A stretch of 25,068 nucleotides of DNA, taken from Pseudomonadota bacterium. Lineage in GTDB: Bacteria > Myxococcota > Polyangia > Polyangiales > Polyangiaceae. The translations under genes were made by a program, and so were the position numbers. Below the pieces are notes generated by a model. The model made no database searches. It was not told the origin of the DNA and saw only the letters and a list, made by a program, of their open reading frames with translations. The stretch's first letter is position 1. Every line of letters starts with the position of its first letter. The DNA is taken from the NCBI GenBank assembly GCA_023419055.1, contig JAEZYO010001031.1, forward strand, positions 1 through 25,068, written 5' to 3'. Positions 14,652-22,988 of the stretch are shown here, in pieces.

Positions 14652-15865
14652 AGCTCCGCTTCGCCGCGCTCTTTTGGCTTGGCCTCGGGCTCGGGCAAGC
14701 GCGAGCCGAAGGGCTCGGCCCTTCGATCTTGCATGTCCCATCGAGCGAGCAGCGAGTCGACCAGGGGATCCTCACGCCCGTGCCGATCTCGCTCGAGGTT
14801 CCGCCGGACCTTCCGGTGCGTCGAGCTCTCGTGCATTACAAGGTCCACGGCGCGCCGGAGTGGCGAACTCTCGAGCTCCTGCGCGACGGGGCGCGCTACA
14901 CGGGCGCGATCCCGTGCCTCGAAGTGAGCACCATCACCGGTGACTTGCTCTATTACATTCGCCTGCACGACGCCGAAGGCGCCGTCATCGCTCAGAGCGG
15001 GACGCGGAACGCGCCCTATCGCGTCGTCGTCCATCACGAGAGTGAACGTCCCGATCTCGTAGGGGAGCGCGCGCGCTGCCCCGATCCGGCGGATTGTCCT
15101 CCCGGGTTGCCTGGTTGCCCGAGCGCCGAAGTCGAGCGCATTCCTTGCCGTACGGACGCCGACTGCGAGGGAGCGGAGAGCTGCGGCTGGGACGGCTTCT
15201 GCGGCCAAGACCCGCGACGCAGGAATTGGCTGAGCGTCGAGCTCGAGCAGGGCTTGGGCGTCGTGCCCACGACCGGCGCCTGCTCCGTCGAGAGTCAGGA
15301 GAACGAAGGCTACGCCTGCTTCCGCGAGACTGACGGGGCCGCCTACGTCGGCAATCCCGTCTACACGAACGAGCCGCTCCGCGCGGGGCTCGCCCCGACG
15401 CGCGTACTCATCGGATACGAGCGCGTGCTCTTCTACGACACGAGCGTCGGAGTACGCGTCGGCTACGCGTTCCTCGGTTCGGGTCGCACTCCGCGCGGTG
15501 GAGCCGGGTTCGTGCCATTTTCGGCCGAGGTTCACGCCAAGCACTGGTTCGGCGGTGACCCCTTCGCCCGCCCGGCGCCTCGATTCTACGGCCTGCTCGG
15601 CGCAGGGTTCGCGCAGTTCGACGTGCACGTGAAGGCCCACGTGCGCGAGGATCCGACGCGAGCGAACGTGCAGGGGGGCAACGATCTCGAGCAAACGCTC
15701 GACGTGTGGAAGCGCGCGGGCGACGGCTTCGTCGTGCTCGGCTTCGGGGCGGCGGTGCCCGTCAGTGAGGCTTTCTCTCCGTTCGCCGAGCTCCGCGGCT
15801 ACCAGGTCTTCCCCTTCGGCGCGACCATCGTCTCCGGGGCGCTCGGCGTCAGCGTGGGCTTCTGA
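14648..15865 (+). CDS. Outer-membrane beta-barrel protein with N-terminal sandwich domain
   Basis: This is a predicted 405-residue exported protein. The signal peptide MKLRFAALFWLGLGLGQARA probably ends at A20. Residues about 25-130 look like a beta-sandwich (VHYKVHGAPEWRTLEL, LLYYIRLHDAEG). Residues about 143-190 are Cys-rich (PCRTDADCEGAESC), like the short disulfide modules of myxobacterial surface proteins. Residues about 195-405 are alternating strands with Gly turns and end in GVSVGF; a terminal Phe is the usual beta-barrel assembly signal. The GTG start overlaps the OmpA gene's stop, which argues for a functional pair. I do not recognise a named family. Its stop is 2 bases from that of the convergent carbonic anhydrase. 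Confidence 0.75.
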   Translation: MKLRFAALFWLGLGLGQARAEGLGPSILHVPSSEQRVDQGILTPVPISLEVPPDLPVRRALVHYKVHGAPEWRTLELLRDGARYTGAIPCLEVSTITGDLLYYIRLHDAEGAVIAQSGTRNAPYRVVVHHESERPDLVGERARCPDPADCPPGLPGCPSAEVERIPCRTDADCEGAESCGWDGFCGQDPRRRNWLSVELEQGLGVVPTTGACSVESQENEGYACFRETDGAAYVGNPVYTNEPLRAGLAPTRVLIGYERVLFYDTSVGVRVGYAFLGSGRTPRGGAGFVPFSAEVHAKHWFGGDPFARPAPRFYGLLGAGFAQFDVHVKAHVREDPTRANVQGGNDLEQTLDVWKRAGDGFVVLGFGAAVPVSEAFSPFAELRGYQVFPFGATIVSGALGVSVGF

Positions 15866-15867
15866 GC

Positions 15868-16518
15868 TCAGGCTCCTTCGCGGGGCACGCCGTCGAAGAA
15901 GTCGACCTGACCGGTCTCGAGGTTGTACTCCGCGCCGACGACCAAGAGCTCACCTCGGCCGATCAACCCTTCGAGGATCGGTGAGCCGTGGCGCAAGTGG
16001 TTGGCGGAGGCGAGCACGTTGGCTCGCACCGCCTCGCGCTTGAGGGCGCGCGGGTCGTGAGCGAGCTCGGTGTGCATCAAGGGCTCGATCGCGGGCCGGA
16101 TGCGGTCGACGATCGACATCAAGTTGCGCGATTCCGGGCCGCGGTCGTTGGCGCCCTTCATCGCCTCGATGGTGGCGTCGATCGCGCCACACGCCGAGTG
16201 CCCGAGCACGACCACGAGCGGCGTCCCGAAGCGCTGAGCCGCGAACTCGACGCTGCCGATTTGTGACGGAGCGACGATGTTGCCGGCGACGCGGATGACG
16301 AACAAGTCGCCGAGTCCCTGGTCGAAAACGATCTCCGCGGGGACTCGTGAGTCAGAACAACCCATCACGATGGCGTAGGGCTCCTGCGCCCTCGCGAGCT
16401 CCGTCCGGCGGCTGTGGCTCGTCATCGCCTCGAGGCTGCGCACGTCCGCGGCGTAGCGAAGGTTTCCGTCTTGGAGCTTCTTGAGCGCCTCTCGAGCGCG
16501 CAGGCGATGGGTCGGCAT
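15868..16518 (-). CDS. Beta-class carbonic anhydrase
   Basis: This 216-residue enzyme interconverts CO2 and bicarbonate. The zinc site is intact: C54 and the D56/R58 dyad in CSDSR, then H107 and C110 in GHSACG. VIRVAGN and the C-terminal GAEYNLETGQVDFFD complete the beta-carbonic anhydrase signature, and the length is normal. The ATG at 16518 is preferred to the longer frame because AAGAGGG lies just upstream and the protein then begins with the usual helix. There is no signal peptide, so it is cytoplasmic. It is divergent from htpX across a 225-base gap and convergent with the barrel protein gene, so it is probably transcribed alone. Confidence 0.93.
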   Translation of the reverse strand: MPTHRLRAREALKKLQDGNLRYAADVRSLEAMTSHSRRTELARAQEPYAIVMGCSDSRVPAEIVFDQGLGDLFVIRVAGNIVAPSQIGSVEFAAQRFGTPLVVVLGHSACGAIDATIEAMKGANDRGPESRNLMSIVDRIRPAIEPLMHTELAHDPRALKREAVRANVLASANHLRHGSPILEGLIGRGELLVVGAEYNLETGQVDFFDGVPREGA

Positions 16519-16674
16519 GGCGGCCCTCTTACGCGAGTCCGAGCGCCGTGTGAATGCTCCAGTGACGACGACTGTTACCAAAGGACACAATGCGTCTGTC
16601 TCAGCTGGAACGGACGCCCGTAAACCGCCCGCACCACGTGGCTATTCCCGCGTGTTTCGAGCCGATCGCCGGGC

Positions 16675-16703
16675 TTTACAGCCACAAAGTCGGTGCTTAT
16701 TAC
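16675..16703 (+). promoter_or_regulatory. Candidate sigma70-type promoter of htpX
   Basis: TTTACA (16675-16680, five of six to TTGACA) is followed after exactly 17 bases by TATTAC (16698-16703, four of six to TATAAT). A transcript starting near 16710 would have a leader of about 34 bases containing AAGGAG at 16725-16730. No sigma32-type heat-shock promoter is obvious. Confidence 0.5.
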
Positions 16704-16743
16704 TTACGCGTTCGTTCCGCCTTCAAGGAGTCAACGTTCCCTC

Positions 16744-17655
16744 GTGTTCAAGCGAATCACCCTGTTTCTGCTGACCAACTTTGCCATCCTGCTCGTGCTC
16801 CAGGTCGTGCTGCGAGTGCTCGAGCACTTCGGCGTGTTCGGGACGGAAGGGCTGCTCCGCTCGCACGGCCCATTGATGGTGATGGCCCTGCTCTTGGGCT
16901 TCGGCGGGTCGTTCATCTCGCTCTTCATGTCCAAGGCCATCGCCAAGTGGACTACCGGGGCGCAGGTGATCGAACAGCCGCGCAACGAGGCCGAAGCGTG
17001 GCTCGTCGAAACCGTTCGCCAGCACGCCACGCGCGCGGGCATCGGCATGCCGGAGGTCGCCATCTACGACGCGCCGGACATGAACGCCTTCGCCACCGGC
17101 CCGTCGAAGAACAACTCGCTCGTGGCGGTGAGCACGGGGCTCCTCCAAGGCATGCGGCGTGACGAGGTGAGCGCGGTGCTCGGCCACGAGGTGGCTCACG
17201 TCGCGAACGGGGACATGGTCACGCTGACCTTGATCCAGGGCGTGCTCAACACGTTCGTGATCTTCTTCTCGCGCATCATCGGCGGCATGATCGACAAGGT
17301 GCTTTCGCGCGGTGAAGAGGAAGACCGCGGTCCCGGTATCGGCTACTGGGTGGCGTCCTTCGCCGCCGAGATCGTGCTCGGCATCCTGGCCACGCTGATC
17401 GTCGCCTGGTTCAGCCGTCGTCGTGAGTTCCGCGCGGACCGTGGCGGCGCCGATCTCGCCGGCACTCCGGCGATGGTCAACGCGTTGCGTCGCCTCGGAG
17501 CGGGCGAGCCGTCGCACCTGCCGCAGTCGATGCAGGCTTTTGGTATCAGCGGTGGTGGCGGTGGCCTAATGGCGCTCTTCCGCTCGCATCCGCCCATCGA
17601 GGAGCGGGTGCGTGCTCTTCAGGACGCCGGCGCCGCGCGTACCGCCACGGTCTGA
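16744..17655 (+). CDS. htpX: HtpX-type membrane zinc metalloprotease
   Basis: This 303-residue inner-membrane protease of the M48 family degrades misfolded membrane proteins together with other quality-control systems. The GTG start gives FKRITLFLLTNFAI, the typical HtpX N-terminus. Two membrane segments lie at about 5-25 and 43-63. The zinc motif HEVAH is at 148-152 with E149 catalytic, and the third ligand is E228 in REFRAD. Two further hydrophobic segments lie at about 162-182 and 203-223. The Gly-rich loop GISGGGGG precedes the conserved SHPPIEERV. AAGGAG lies 13 bases upstream of the GTG, slightly far but with no alternative start. The gene is followed by a strong terminator shared with the S1 gene. 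Confidence 0.95.
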   Translation: MFKRITLFLLTNFAILLVLQVVLRVLEHFGVFGTEGLLRSHGPLMVMALLLGFGGSFISLFMSKAIAKWTTGAQVIEQPRNEAEAWLVETVRQHATRAGIGMPEVAIYDAPDMNAFATGPSKNNSLVAVSTGLLQGMRRDEVSAVLGHEVAHVANGDMVTLTLIQGVLNTFVIFFSRIIGGMIDKVLSRGEEEDRGPGIGYWVASFAAEIVLGILATLIVAWFSRRREFRADRGGADLAGTPAMVNALRRLGAGEPSHLPQSMQAFGISGGGGGLMALFRSHPPIEERVRALQDAGAARTATV

Positions 17656-17671
17656 GCCGCGCTGATCGAAA

Positions 17672-17703
17672 AAAGGGACGGTCCTACGAGCGACCGTCCC
17701 TTT
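17672..17703. terminator. Bidirectional rho-independent terminator between htpX and the S1 gene
   Basis: AAAGGGACGGTC (17672-17683) and GACCGTCCCTTT (17692-17703) form a perfect 12-bp stem with an 8-base loop. The A-run on the left becomes a T-tract on the minus strand and the right arm ends in TTTATT on the plus strand, so it can stop both convergent genes. Confidence 0.92.
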
Positions 17704-17726
17704 ATTGCGCGCTGCGAAAGGCAGGC

Positions 17727-18929
17727 TCAGCGCTTGGGACGCACCGTGCCGCCCGGCTGCTCCGAAGGGGCGCCGGGCTTCAGGCGATCACGCAAGAGGT
17801 CACCCAGGCTTCCGAGCCCGCTGCCGCCGCCCTGCGGCTTCGCGCCGCCCGCCGAGTAAGCCTGGTAGTTCTTGCGCTCTTCCACCCGGGACACCTGAGT
17901 GGCCGAGAAGCGGAGCTTGCCGCCCGCGGTGCTGGTGATGACGACCGTAATCTCTTTGCCCTGCGGGTACGCGCGGCGGTGGTCGGCGCCCGGCGGCAGC
18001 CCGAGCTCGCGGAGCGGGAGGAAGCCCTCGCCGCGCGCGGTGTTCACGATCAGGCCGCCCTGGTTGGCGGCCGAGACGGTGCCCTTCAGGACCTCGTCGG
18101 GCACGTTCGCGGGGGGCGCCTCCGGCGAGAGGGCCCGCAGCGACAGGCGCACGCGCAAACCCTTGGGGTGATCTTCCACGCTCAGCACGCGCGCCGTCAC
18201 GGTCTCGCCGATCTTGAGCACGTCTTCGGCGCGTTCCACGCGGTGACCCGCGAGCTCGGAGAGGTGAACGAATCCTTCTACGCCGCCGAGGTCGACGACC
18301 GCGCCGTGCTTGCCGAACGACTGCACGGTGCCGGTGACGTCCGCGCCGACGACGAGCGTCTCGCGCAAGTTCGCGGTCGCCTCCCGACGCCGCTCCTCGA
18401 GCAGGGCGCGGCGCGACACGACGACGCTGCGTCCGCCCTCGCGAATTTCGATCACTCGGAACTCGAGCGTTTGCCCGACGTAGACCTCGAGGTCCGCCGC
18501 GAAGCCGAGCTCCACCTGAGAGGCCGGGCAAAAGGCGTGAACGCCGCCCAGGCTCACCTCGAGGCCACCCTTCACCGCCTTCTTGATCTCGCCGGCGACG
18601 GCCGCGCCGCTCTCCTTCGCGAGCTCCAGAGACGAGACGTCGAGGTTGCCGCCGCGCCCGAGCGAGACGGTCAGCGTGGGCCCGTCGGGGCGCGGGTCGA
18701 CCACGGTCGCGCGCAGGGTGTCGCCCACCTTGACCTTGAGCTCGCCCTTGTCGTCCATCAGCTCGGCGCGAGGAATTCGTCCGTCGCCCGGCGTGCCGAG
18801 CCCTACGAACACCGTGTCTCCGGCGACGGTCAAAACCTTCGCCTCGACGACCTCTCCCTGTCGTAGGCGGCGCGAACCGGCTCCACCTTTGGAGTTCGCG
18901 AACAGGGAAGCAAAGCTATCGTCAGCCAT
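17727..18929 (-). CDS. S1-domain RNA-binding protein with four S1 repeats
   Basis: This 400-residue cytoplasmic protein is related to ribosomal protein S1 and probably binds RNA during translation or RNA turnover. Four S1-like OB folds are visible at about 22-92, 108-175, 195-267 and 280-345. The third is the most canonical (GKHGAVVDLGGVEGFVHLSEL). The first keeps a glyceryl-type loop (GDGRIPRAELMDD). The C-terminal 50 residues are Gly/Pro/Lys-rich and probably disordered. The ATG at 18929 gives MADDSFASLF; the upstream codons of the open frame are Arg-rich shadow sequence. Full-length bacterial S1 has six repeats, so this is a shorter accessory S1 paralogue rather than rpsA. Confidence 0.85.
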   Translation of the reverse strand: MADDSFASLFANSKGGAGSRRLRQGEVVEAKVLTVAGDTVFVGLGTPGDGRIPRAELMDDKGELKVKVGDTLRATVVDPRPDGPTLTVSLGRGGNLDVSSLELAKESGAAVAGEIKKAVKGGLEVSLGGVHAFCPASQVELGFAADLEVYVGQTLEFRVIEIREGGRSVVVSRRALLEERRREATANLRETLVVGADVTGTVQSFGKHGAVVDLGGVEGFVHLSELAGHRVERAEDVLKIGETVTARVLSVEDHPKGLRVRLSLRALSPEAPPANVPDEVLKGTVSAANQGGLIVNTARGEGFLPLRELGLPPGADHRRAYPQGKEITVVITSTAGGKLRFSATQVSRVEERKNYQAYSAGGAKPQGGGSGLGSLGDLLRDRLKPGAPSEQPGGTVRPKR

Positions 18930-19030
18930 GGGCGCGGGAGCATGCCACCATTGTCGGGCAGCACAAGTGGAAGCCCGAGCGCGCTCCGCGGTCCTCGGCT
19001 TTCGCCCGAGTCTGCTAGGCTTTTCCCCGC

Positions 19031-19801
19031 TTGGCTCGTGCTCCAAAGAATGACCGGCGCGCCGCTGTCCTCTACGGCGGCGGGCTCTTCCTCGCCGTCC
19101 TCGGGGTGGCCGCGGTGGGGCGCTTCGCACCCGCGGGTGGTCCCGCCGAAGCCACGCCGTCGCCCGGACGGGGTGAGAAGGAACTGCCCGCGCTCGTGCT
19201 CGGACCGCGCGACCCGAACGAGCCAGCGGCGAGCGCCGAGTTCGAGGCGCGGGGACGTCGCAGCGGGTTCGAGCGATCGTTTTACGTGCTCGGGGTCGTG
19301 AAGAACACTTCTCCCTTCCCGATCGATCGCCCGGAGGTCAAGGTCAGGCTGCTCGACGCGGCGGGTCACGTCGTCGCGACGCGTCAAGGGTACGCGGAGC
19401 GCGATCGCCTCGAGCCGTCCGAGTCATGCCCGGCGAAGGTGCTGGTCAACGAACCGCCGGAGCACGCCTCCCTCGGCTACGAGGTCGTGGCCCACCGAGC
19501 TCTGTTCGATCCAGGCCGAGTGAGCGGGCTCGAAGTGACGCTCGAGGGGGAGCCACGCCAGAACTTCAATACCTGGGAAGTGACGGGCGTGGTGCGCAAC
19601 CAGGGCAAGCAGCGAGCGCGGCTCGCCAAGGTGGAGCTCGTCGCGCTGAACGAGCAAGGTCAGATGCTCGGCGTCGAAACGGCGTTTCCCGAAGAGACCC
19701 TGATCGAGCCCGAAAAGGCATCGCGATTTCACGCAAGCCTCATGCTGGATGAAAGGCCTGACAGAATCGTGCCTGCCGCCTTCGCCCGACCAGCTCCCTG
19801 A
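19031..19801 (+). CDS. Membrane-anchored FxLYD/DUF3426-like protein
   Basis: This is a predicted 256-residue protein with one N-terminal membrane segment (about 12-31), then a Pro/Gly-rich linker and two similar beta-sandwich repeats. The repeats (FYVLGVVKNTSPFPI..., and NTWEVTGVVRNQGK...) share the pattern of a strand, V-x-N, aliphatic strand, then a Leu-Glu-Pro turn, which is typical of FxLYD/DUF3426 domains in exported proteins. Function is unknown; such proteins often sit next to zinc-ribbon or envelope genes. The TTG at 19031 is the only start that keeps the membrane segment. A TGnTAGGCT extended -10-like box at 19013-19021 lies close to it, so the message may have almost no leader. It is divergent from the S1 gene. 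Confidence 0.7.
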   Translation: MARAPKNDRRAAVLYGGGLFLAVLGVAAVGRFAPAGGPAEATPSPGRGEKELPALVLGPRDPNEPAASAEFEARGRRSGFERSFYVLGVVKNTSPFPIDRPEVKVRLLDAAGHVVATRQGYAERDRLEPSESCPAKVLVNEPPEHASLGYEVVAHRALFDPGRVSGLEVTLEGEPRQNFNTWEVTGVVRNQGKQRARLAKVELVALNEQGQMLGVETAFPEETLIEPEKASRFHASLMLDERPDRIVPAAFARPAP

Positions 19802-19811
19802 GGGGAATTCT

Positions 19812-19855
19812 TCCACAGTTAGTCCCCCATCCTGTGGATTGCTCGGAAAACGAGC
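19812..19855. terminator. Two weak hairpins between convergent genes
   Basis: TCCACAG (19812-19818) and CTGTGGA (19832-19838) can pair, and GCTCG/CGAGC (19841-19845 and 19851-19855) can form a second small hairpin around GAAAA. They lie between the convergent FxLYD-like and kinase genes. Neither has a T-tract, so the terminator role is doubtful. Confidence 0.25.
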
Positions 19856-19891
19856 CGAAACGGGACGCTGGCGAGCGAGTGAGCGCCGAGC

Positions 19892-21835
19892 TCAGTTTTC
19901 CGTGCCGTAGGTCGGGGCGGGGCGCTTCTTCGCGCTCTCGATCGCTTCCGTCACGTTCACGGAGCCGCGCAGGCAGCTCCAACAATCACCGAGCCCGAGC
20001 AGCCCACAGCCGCGCGTGTTGCGGAGCTGCTCGAGGTACGGCACCGCGCGCACGTCGCCGCTCTCGCCGGCAGCTTTGACCGATTTCTTCGCGGTCGCGC
20101 AGTCCTGCTTCTTCAGCGCGCGCTGCAGGTCGAGCGCTATCTTGAGCTCGGGGCTCGCCTTGGCACGAATCGAGCCGTCTTCGACGAAGTCGCGAGCGCG
20201 CTTGTTCACGTCCTCGCTCGTCTTGTCACCCTTGGTGCTCGCCCAGACGTCGTACACGATGTCGACGCCCGGCGCCCAGAGGTGGAGCGCCGCGAGCTCG
20301 AGCGCGTCCCGGTGAGCATCCGGCAGCTGCGCTGCCTTGCGGACGTCGGCGAGAACGATCGGATCTTTGGCGAGGGAGGGCCGCCTGGTGACGCCGTCGC
20401 GGTACTTCGCGACACAGGCCGCGAGCTGTCCGATCTGGCAGTAGCCGTGACCTATCGCGCGCCACTCTTCGGCGCTGCGCTCCTGCTTCGGCTTCGTCTC
20501 GAGTTGGGCGAGAGCCATCTGGTCGCCCTGCTCGGCGAGCGCACGCAGCTTCTGCTGCTTGGCTTCCTCGTCGGAGACCGGTGCTGGTGTAGAAGCCGAG
20601 GGCGCGGCGAGGCCGGCTCGGGCGCTCGAACCGCCGGCGACCGCGCAGGTCCCGACTGCGCCGGTGACCACCAACCCGAGCGCGCCCGCGAGCATGCCCC
20701 AGGCCGGGATCAATCGCCGCCCGACCGCGACCGGTCGCAACAACCACGCGGGCACCTCGAGCTTCTTGCTCGAAGACGTGCTCGCCGGCGCCGCCTTCGC
20801 GCTCACGATCGGCGCGTCGTCGAGCGTCGGCGCGGGTGTCTTCGCGTTGACGGAAACGGCTGCGGCCGAGGAGACGGGATCCGCGTCGGAGAGCACGTGG
20901 CTCGGCCGCGAGTAGGCGAGGTTCATCGGCGGCGGGGGTTGGCTCGGACCGATGATGGAGTCGATCTGGCCGATGAGCTCGAGCGCGTGGGCGACGCGCT
21001 CCTCCGGGAGCTTGCGGAGGAGCCGCATGGTAAGCGTGCGGATCGGCTCCGGGATGGTCTCCGGGAGCGGCTTCGGCGGCTCGGTGATCGTGCGCGTCAG
21101 GACGACGATCAGATCGTCGTTCTTGAAGGGCGTGGCGCCCGTCAACATCTCGTACAGCATCACGCCGAGCGTGTAGAGGTCGGAGCGCCCGTCCACCGGG
21201 TTGCCGCGCGCTTGTTCGGGCGACATGTACTCGGGTGTCCCGAACACCGTGCCGAGCTGCGTGAGCTGCTGCGTCTTGCCCGTGTTGTCCTGCATGCGGA
21301 CCTTCGCGATGCCGAAATCGAGCACCTTCACGAAGTCCGGGTAGTTTTCGCGATCCACCAACATCACGTTGTCGGGCTTGAGATCGCGGTGGATGATGTT
21401 CTGGGCATGCGCCGCTGCGAGCGCGTCGGCCACCTGCCGGGTGATGTGGAGGGCGCGCTCGGGGGCGATCGGTCCCGCGTCGATCAGCTTCGCGAGGCTC
21501 TGCCCCTCCACGTACTCGAGGACGAGGTAGAAGGCGCCGTCCTCCAAGCGTCCGAAATCACTGGCCTGAACGACGTTGGGGTGCTCGATGCGGCCGGCCG
21601 CGACCGCCTCGCGCTCGAAGCGGGCGACGACCTCCGGAACGGCGGTCATTTCGCGGTGCAGGACCTTTACCGCGACCGCCTTGCGCATGTGGATGTGCTC
21701 GGCGCGATAGACCGAACCCATCCCGCCGGAACCGAGCAGACGCTCGACGCGATAGCGCCCCGCGAGCACTTGACCGATGAGCTCGGTACCGCGCTCGCTC
21801 GAGGTTGCTTCTGAGTTCGGGGTCTCTTCGGTCAC
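19892..21835 (-). CDS. Transmembrane Ser/Thr protein kinase (Hanks/PknB type)
   Basis: This is a 647-residue receptor-like kinase. The kinase domain spans about 28-295, with the Gly loop GSGGMG at 35-40, K57 in VAVKVL, HRDLKPDN with D151, DFG at 173-175 and a TPEYMSPE activation segment end. All catalytic residues are present, so it should be active. A Pro/Ala/Ser-rich linker with many possible phosphosites follows (about 298-358). One membrane segment lies at about 379-400. The outer part, about 404-647, is helical and repeat-like (GHGYCQIGQLAACVAKYRD), with Cys at 610, 618 and 621 near the end. No PASTA repeats are present. The GTG at 21835 is the start used. The signal or substrate is not apparent from the neighbours. 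Confidence 0.93.
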   Translation of the reverse strand: MTEETPNSEATSSERGTELIGQVLAGRYRVERLLGSGGMGSVYRAEHIHMRKAVAVKVLHREMTAVPEVVARFEREAVAAGRIEHPNVVQASDFGRLEDGAFYLVLEYVEGQSLAKLIDAGPIAPERALHITRQVADALAAAHAQNIIHRDLKPDNVMLVDRENYPDFVKVLDFGIAKVRMQDNTGKTQQLTQLGTVFGTPEYMSPEQARGNPVDGRSDLYTLGVMLYEMLTGATPFKNDDLIVVLTRTITEPPKPLPETIPEPIRTLTMRLLRKLPEERVAHALELIGQIDSIIGPSQPPPPMNLAYSRPSHVLSDADPVSSAAAVSVNAKTPAPTLDDAPIVSAKAAPASTSSSKKLEVPAWLLRPVAVGRRLIPAWGMLAGALGLVVTGAVGTCAVAGGSSARAGLAAPSASTPAPVSDEEAKQQKLRALAEQGDQMALAQLETKPKQERSAEEWRAIGHGYCQIGQLAACVAKYRDGVTRRPSLAKDPIVLADVRKAAQLPDAHRDALELAALHLWAPGVDIVYDVWASTKGDKTSEDVNKRARDFVEDGSIRAKASPELKIALDLQRALKKQDCATAKKSVKAAGESGDVRAVPYLEQLRNTRGCGLLGLGDCWSCLRGSVNVTEAIESAKKRPAPTYGTEN

Positions 21836-21902
21836 GAGGGAGCGGCTATTTTGCTAGGCCGTTGCCGGCTCGTCGAGAAAGAGATCTGGCAATCGTCACA
21901 AA

Positions 21903-22988
21903 TTACGATTTGGCACGAAGCAGGCGCGGCGGCCCGTCGGCCGCACCAGCGCGGATCCCGCGATGAAGCACGATGCCGCGACCGGCCTCGCGTCCCTCGA
22001 AGTGGGCTGCATTTCGGCGCTTTTGCGTGCTCCGAGACCAGCGGATGTGGCGGTGACGCCCTCGGAAGAACTCGTGGAGCTCCCCGTCACCCACCCAGAC
22101 CAGGCCCTCGTTTTCATTTTTGCGGCGCTCGAAAATCAACTTTTCGCGGAAGCCGAACATCACGCCGGAGAGGAAGGCGAGGTGGTGCTTGCCCGTCATC
22201 GTGCTCGGGCGCTTCCTGTACTCGCGCCAGAGCCGCTCGGCGGTCTGAGTGAGAAAGTCGTGCACGTACTCGGCAAGCTCGAGGTTTTCGCGCGTGCCGC
22301 ACACCTCGAGCACGCTCCCGCGCTTGCCTTCGAGCGGCCTGTACACCGGCACCCAGATGACCTCCACGAAGAAGAAGTCGTTCAGGATGGTCGCGAGGAT
22401 GCGCTGGCTCTCGTTGATGCGCCCGCTCGGCACGCCGAGGTGACGGAAGCCGTAGGCGTGCGCGCCACCCTTCAAGACGTTCTCGATGTTGTACTTGAGC
22501 ATCAGCCGCTGCGCCGCGCTCATCGCGGCCTGCGCCTCGTGCTCGTTCTGGCTCTCCGCGAGCGCGAGCAGCTTCTGGATGCGCTCCAACACCTGCTCGC
22601 GGTGAGGCGCCTCGCCCGCTTCGGGGACCCCGGCGGCGCGGCCGTCGATCCCGCGCTCTTCGCAGACCTTGCGGTAGACGGGGCCGTGCGAGCTCTCGTC
22701 GAGGACGCCGAGCACCTCGCTCACGAACTGGTGCGCCATCTCGTGCTTGAGCACCTCGACGAGCGTGCCCCAACCGTGCTCCGTGAGGAGCTTCGGGGAG
22801 AGCTCGATCACGCGATCCGCGCCGTTCCAGCGCCCGAGGCGGCTCTCCACGTCCACGAGCTCGAACGCGGGGGGCTTGAGCTGCCAGCGAAACAGCGTGC
22901 CGTTCAGGTCGTCGTAGCTGCGCCGCACGGCTCGCAAGGCGAGGCGCTGGAGCTCGACGCCGAGCTCGTGGTGCTCGGCTTTCTTCAA
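21903..22988 (-). CDS. SprT-like metalloprotease domain fused to DUF2786
   Basis: This 361-residue protein has an N-terminal SprT-like zinc domain, with HEMAH at 82-86 and a likely third ligand H101 in SSHGPVYRKVC. DUF2786 follows at about 134-170 (RIQKLLALAESQNEHEAQAAM), then a conserved C-terminal region with LNDFFFVEVIWVP and GTRENLELAEYVHDFL. SprT-like proteases of eukaryotes (Spartan) cleave DNA-protein crosslinks. Whether this bacterial protein does so is inference. The TTG at 22988 overlaps the stop of the OsmC gene (TTGA), with GGAGG just upstream, so the two are translationally coupled. The last 45 residues are Arg-rich and poorly conserved-looking. Confidence 0.8.
   Translation of the reverse strand: MKKAEHHELGVELQRLALRAVRRSYDDLNGTLFRWQLKPPAFELVDVESRLGRWNGADRVIELSPKLLTEHGWGTLVEVLKHEMAHQFVSEVLGVLDESSHGPVYRKVCEERGIDGRAAGVPEAGEAPHREQVLERIQKLLALAESQNEHEAQAAMSAAQRLMLKYNIENVLKGGAHAYGFRHLGVPSGRINESQRILATILNDFFFVEVIWVPVYRPLEGKRGSVLEVCGTRENLELAEYVHDFLTQTAERLWREYRKRPSTMTGKHHLAFLSGVMFGFREKLIFERRKNENEGLVWVGDGELHEFFRGRHRHIRWSRSTQKRRNAAHFEGREAGRGIVLHRGIRAGAADGPPRLLRAKS

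Noticed and set aside
13395..14741. 448-residue open frame on the minus strand
   Set aside because: Antisense shadow of the OmpA/TSP3 gene, with no domain and biased composition.
20282..21814. 510-residue open frame on the plus strand
   Set aside because: Antisense shadow of the Ser/Thr kinase. It has Arg/His/Asp-rich composition and no recognisable domain, while the minus strand holds all kinase motifs.
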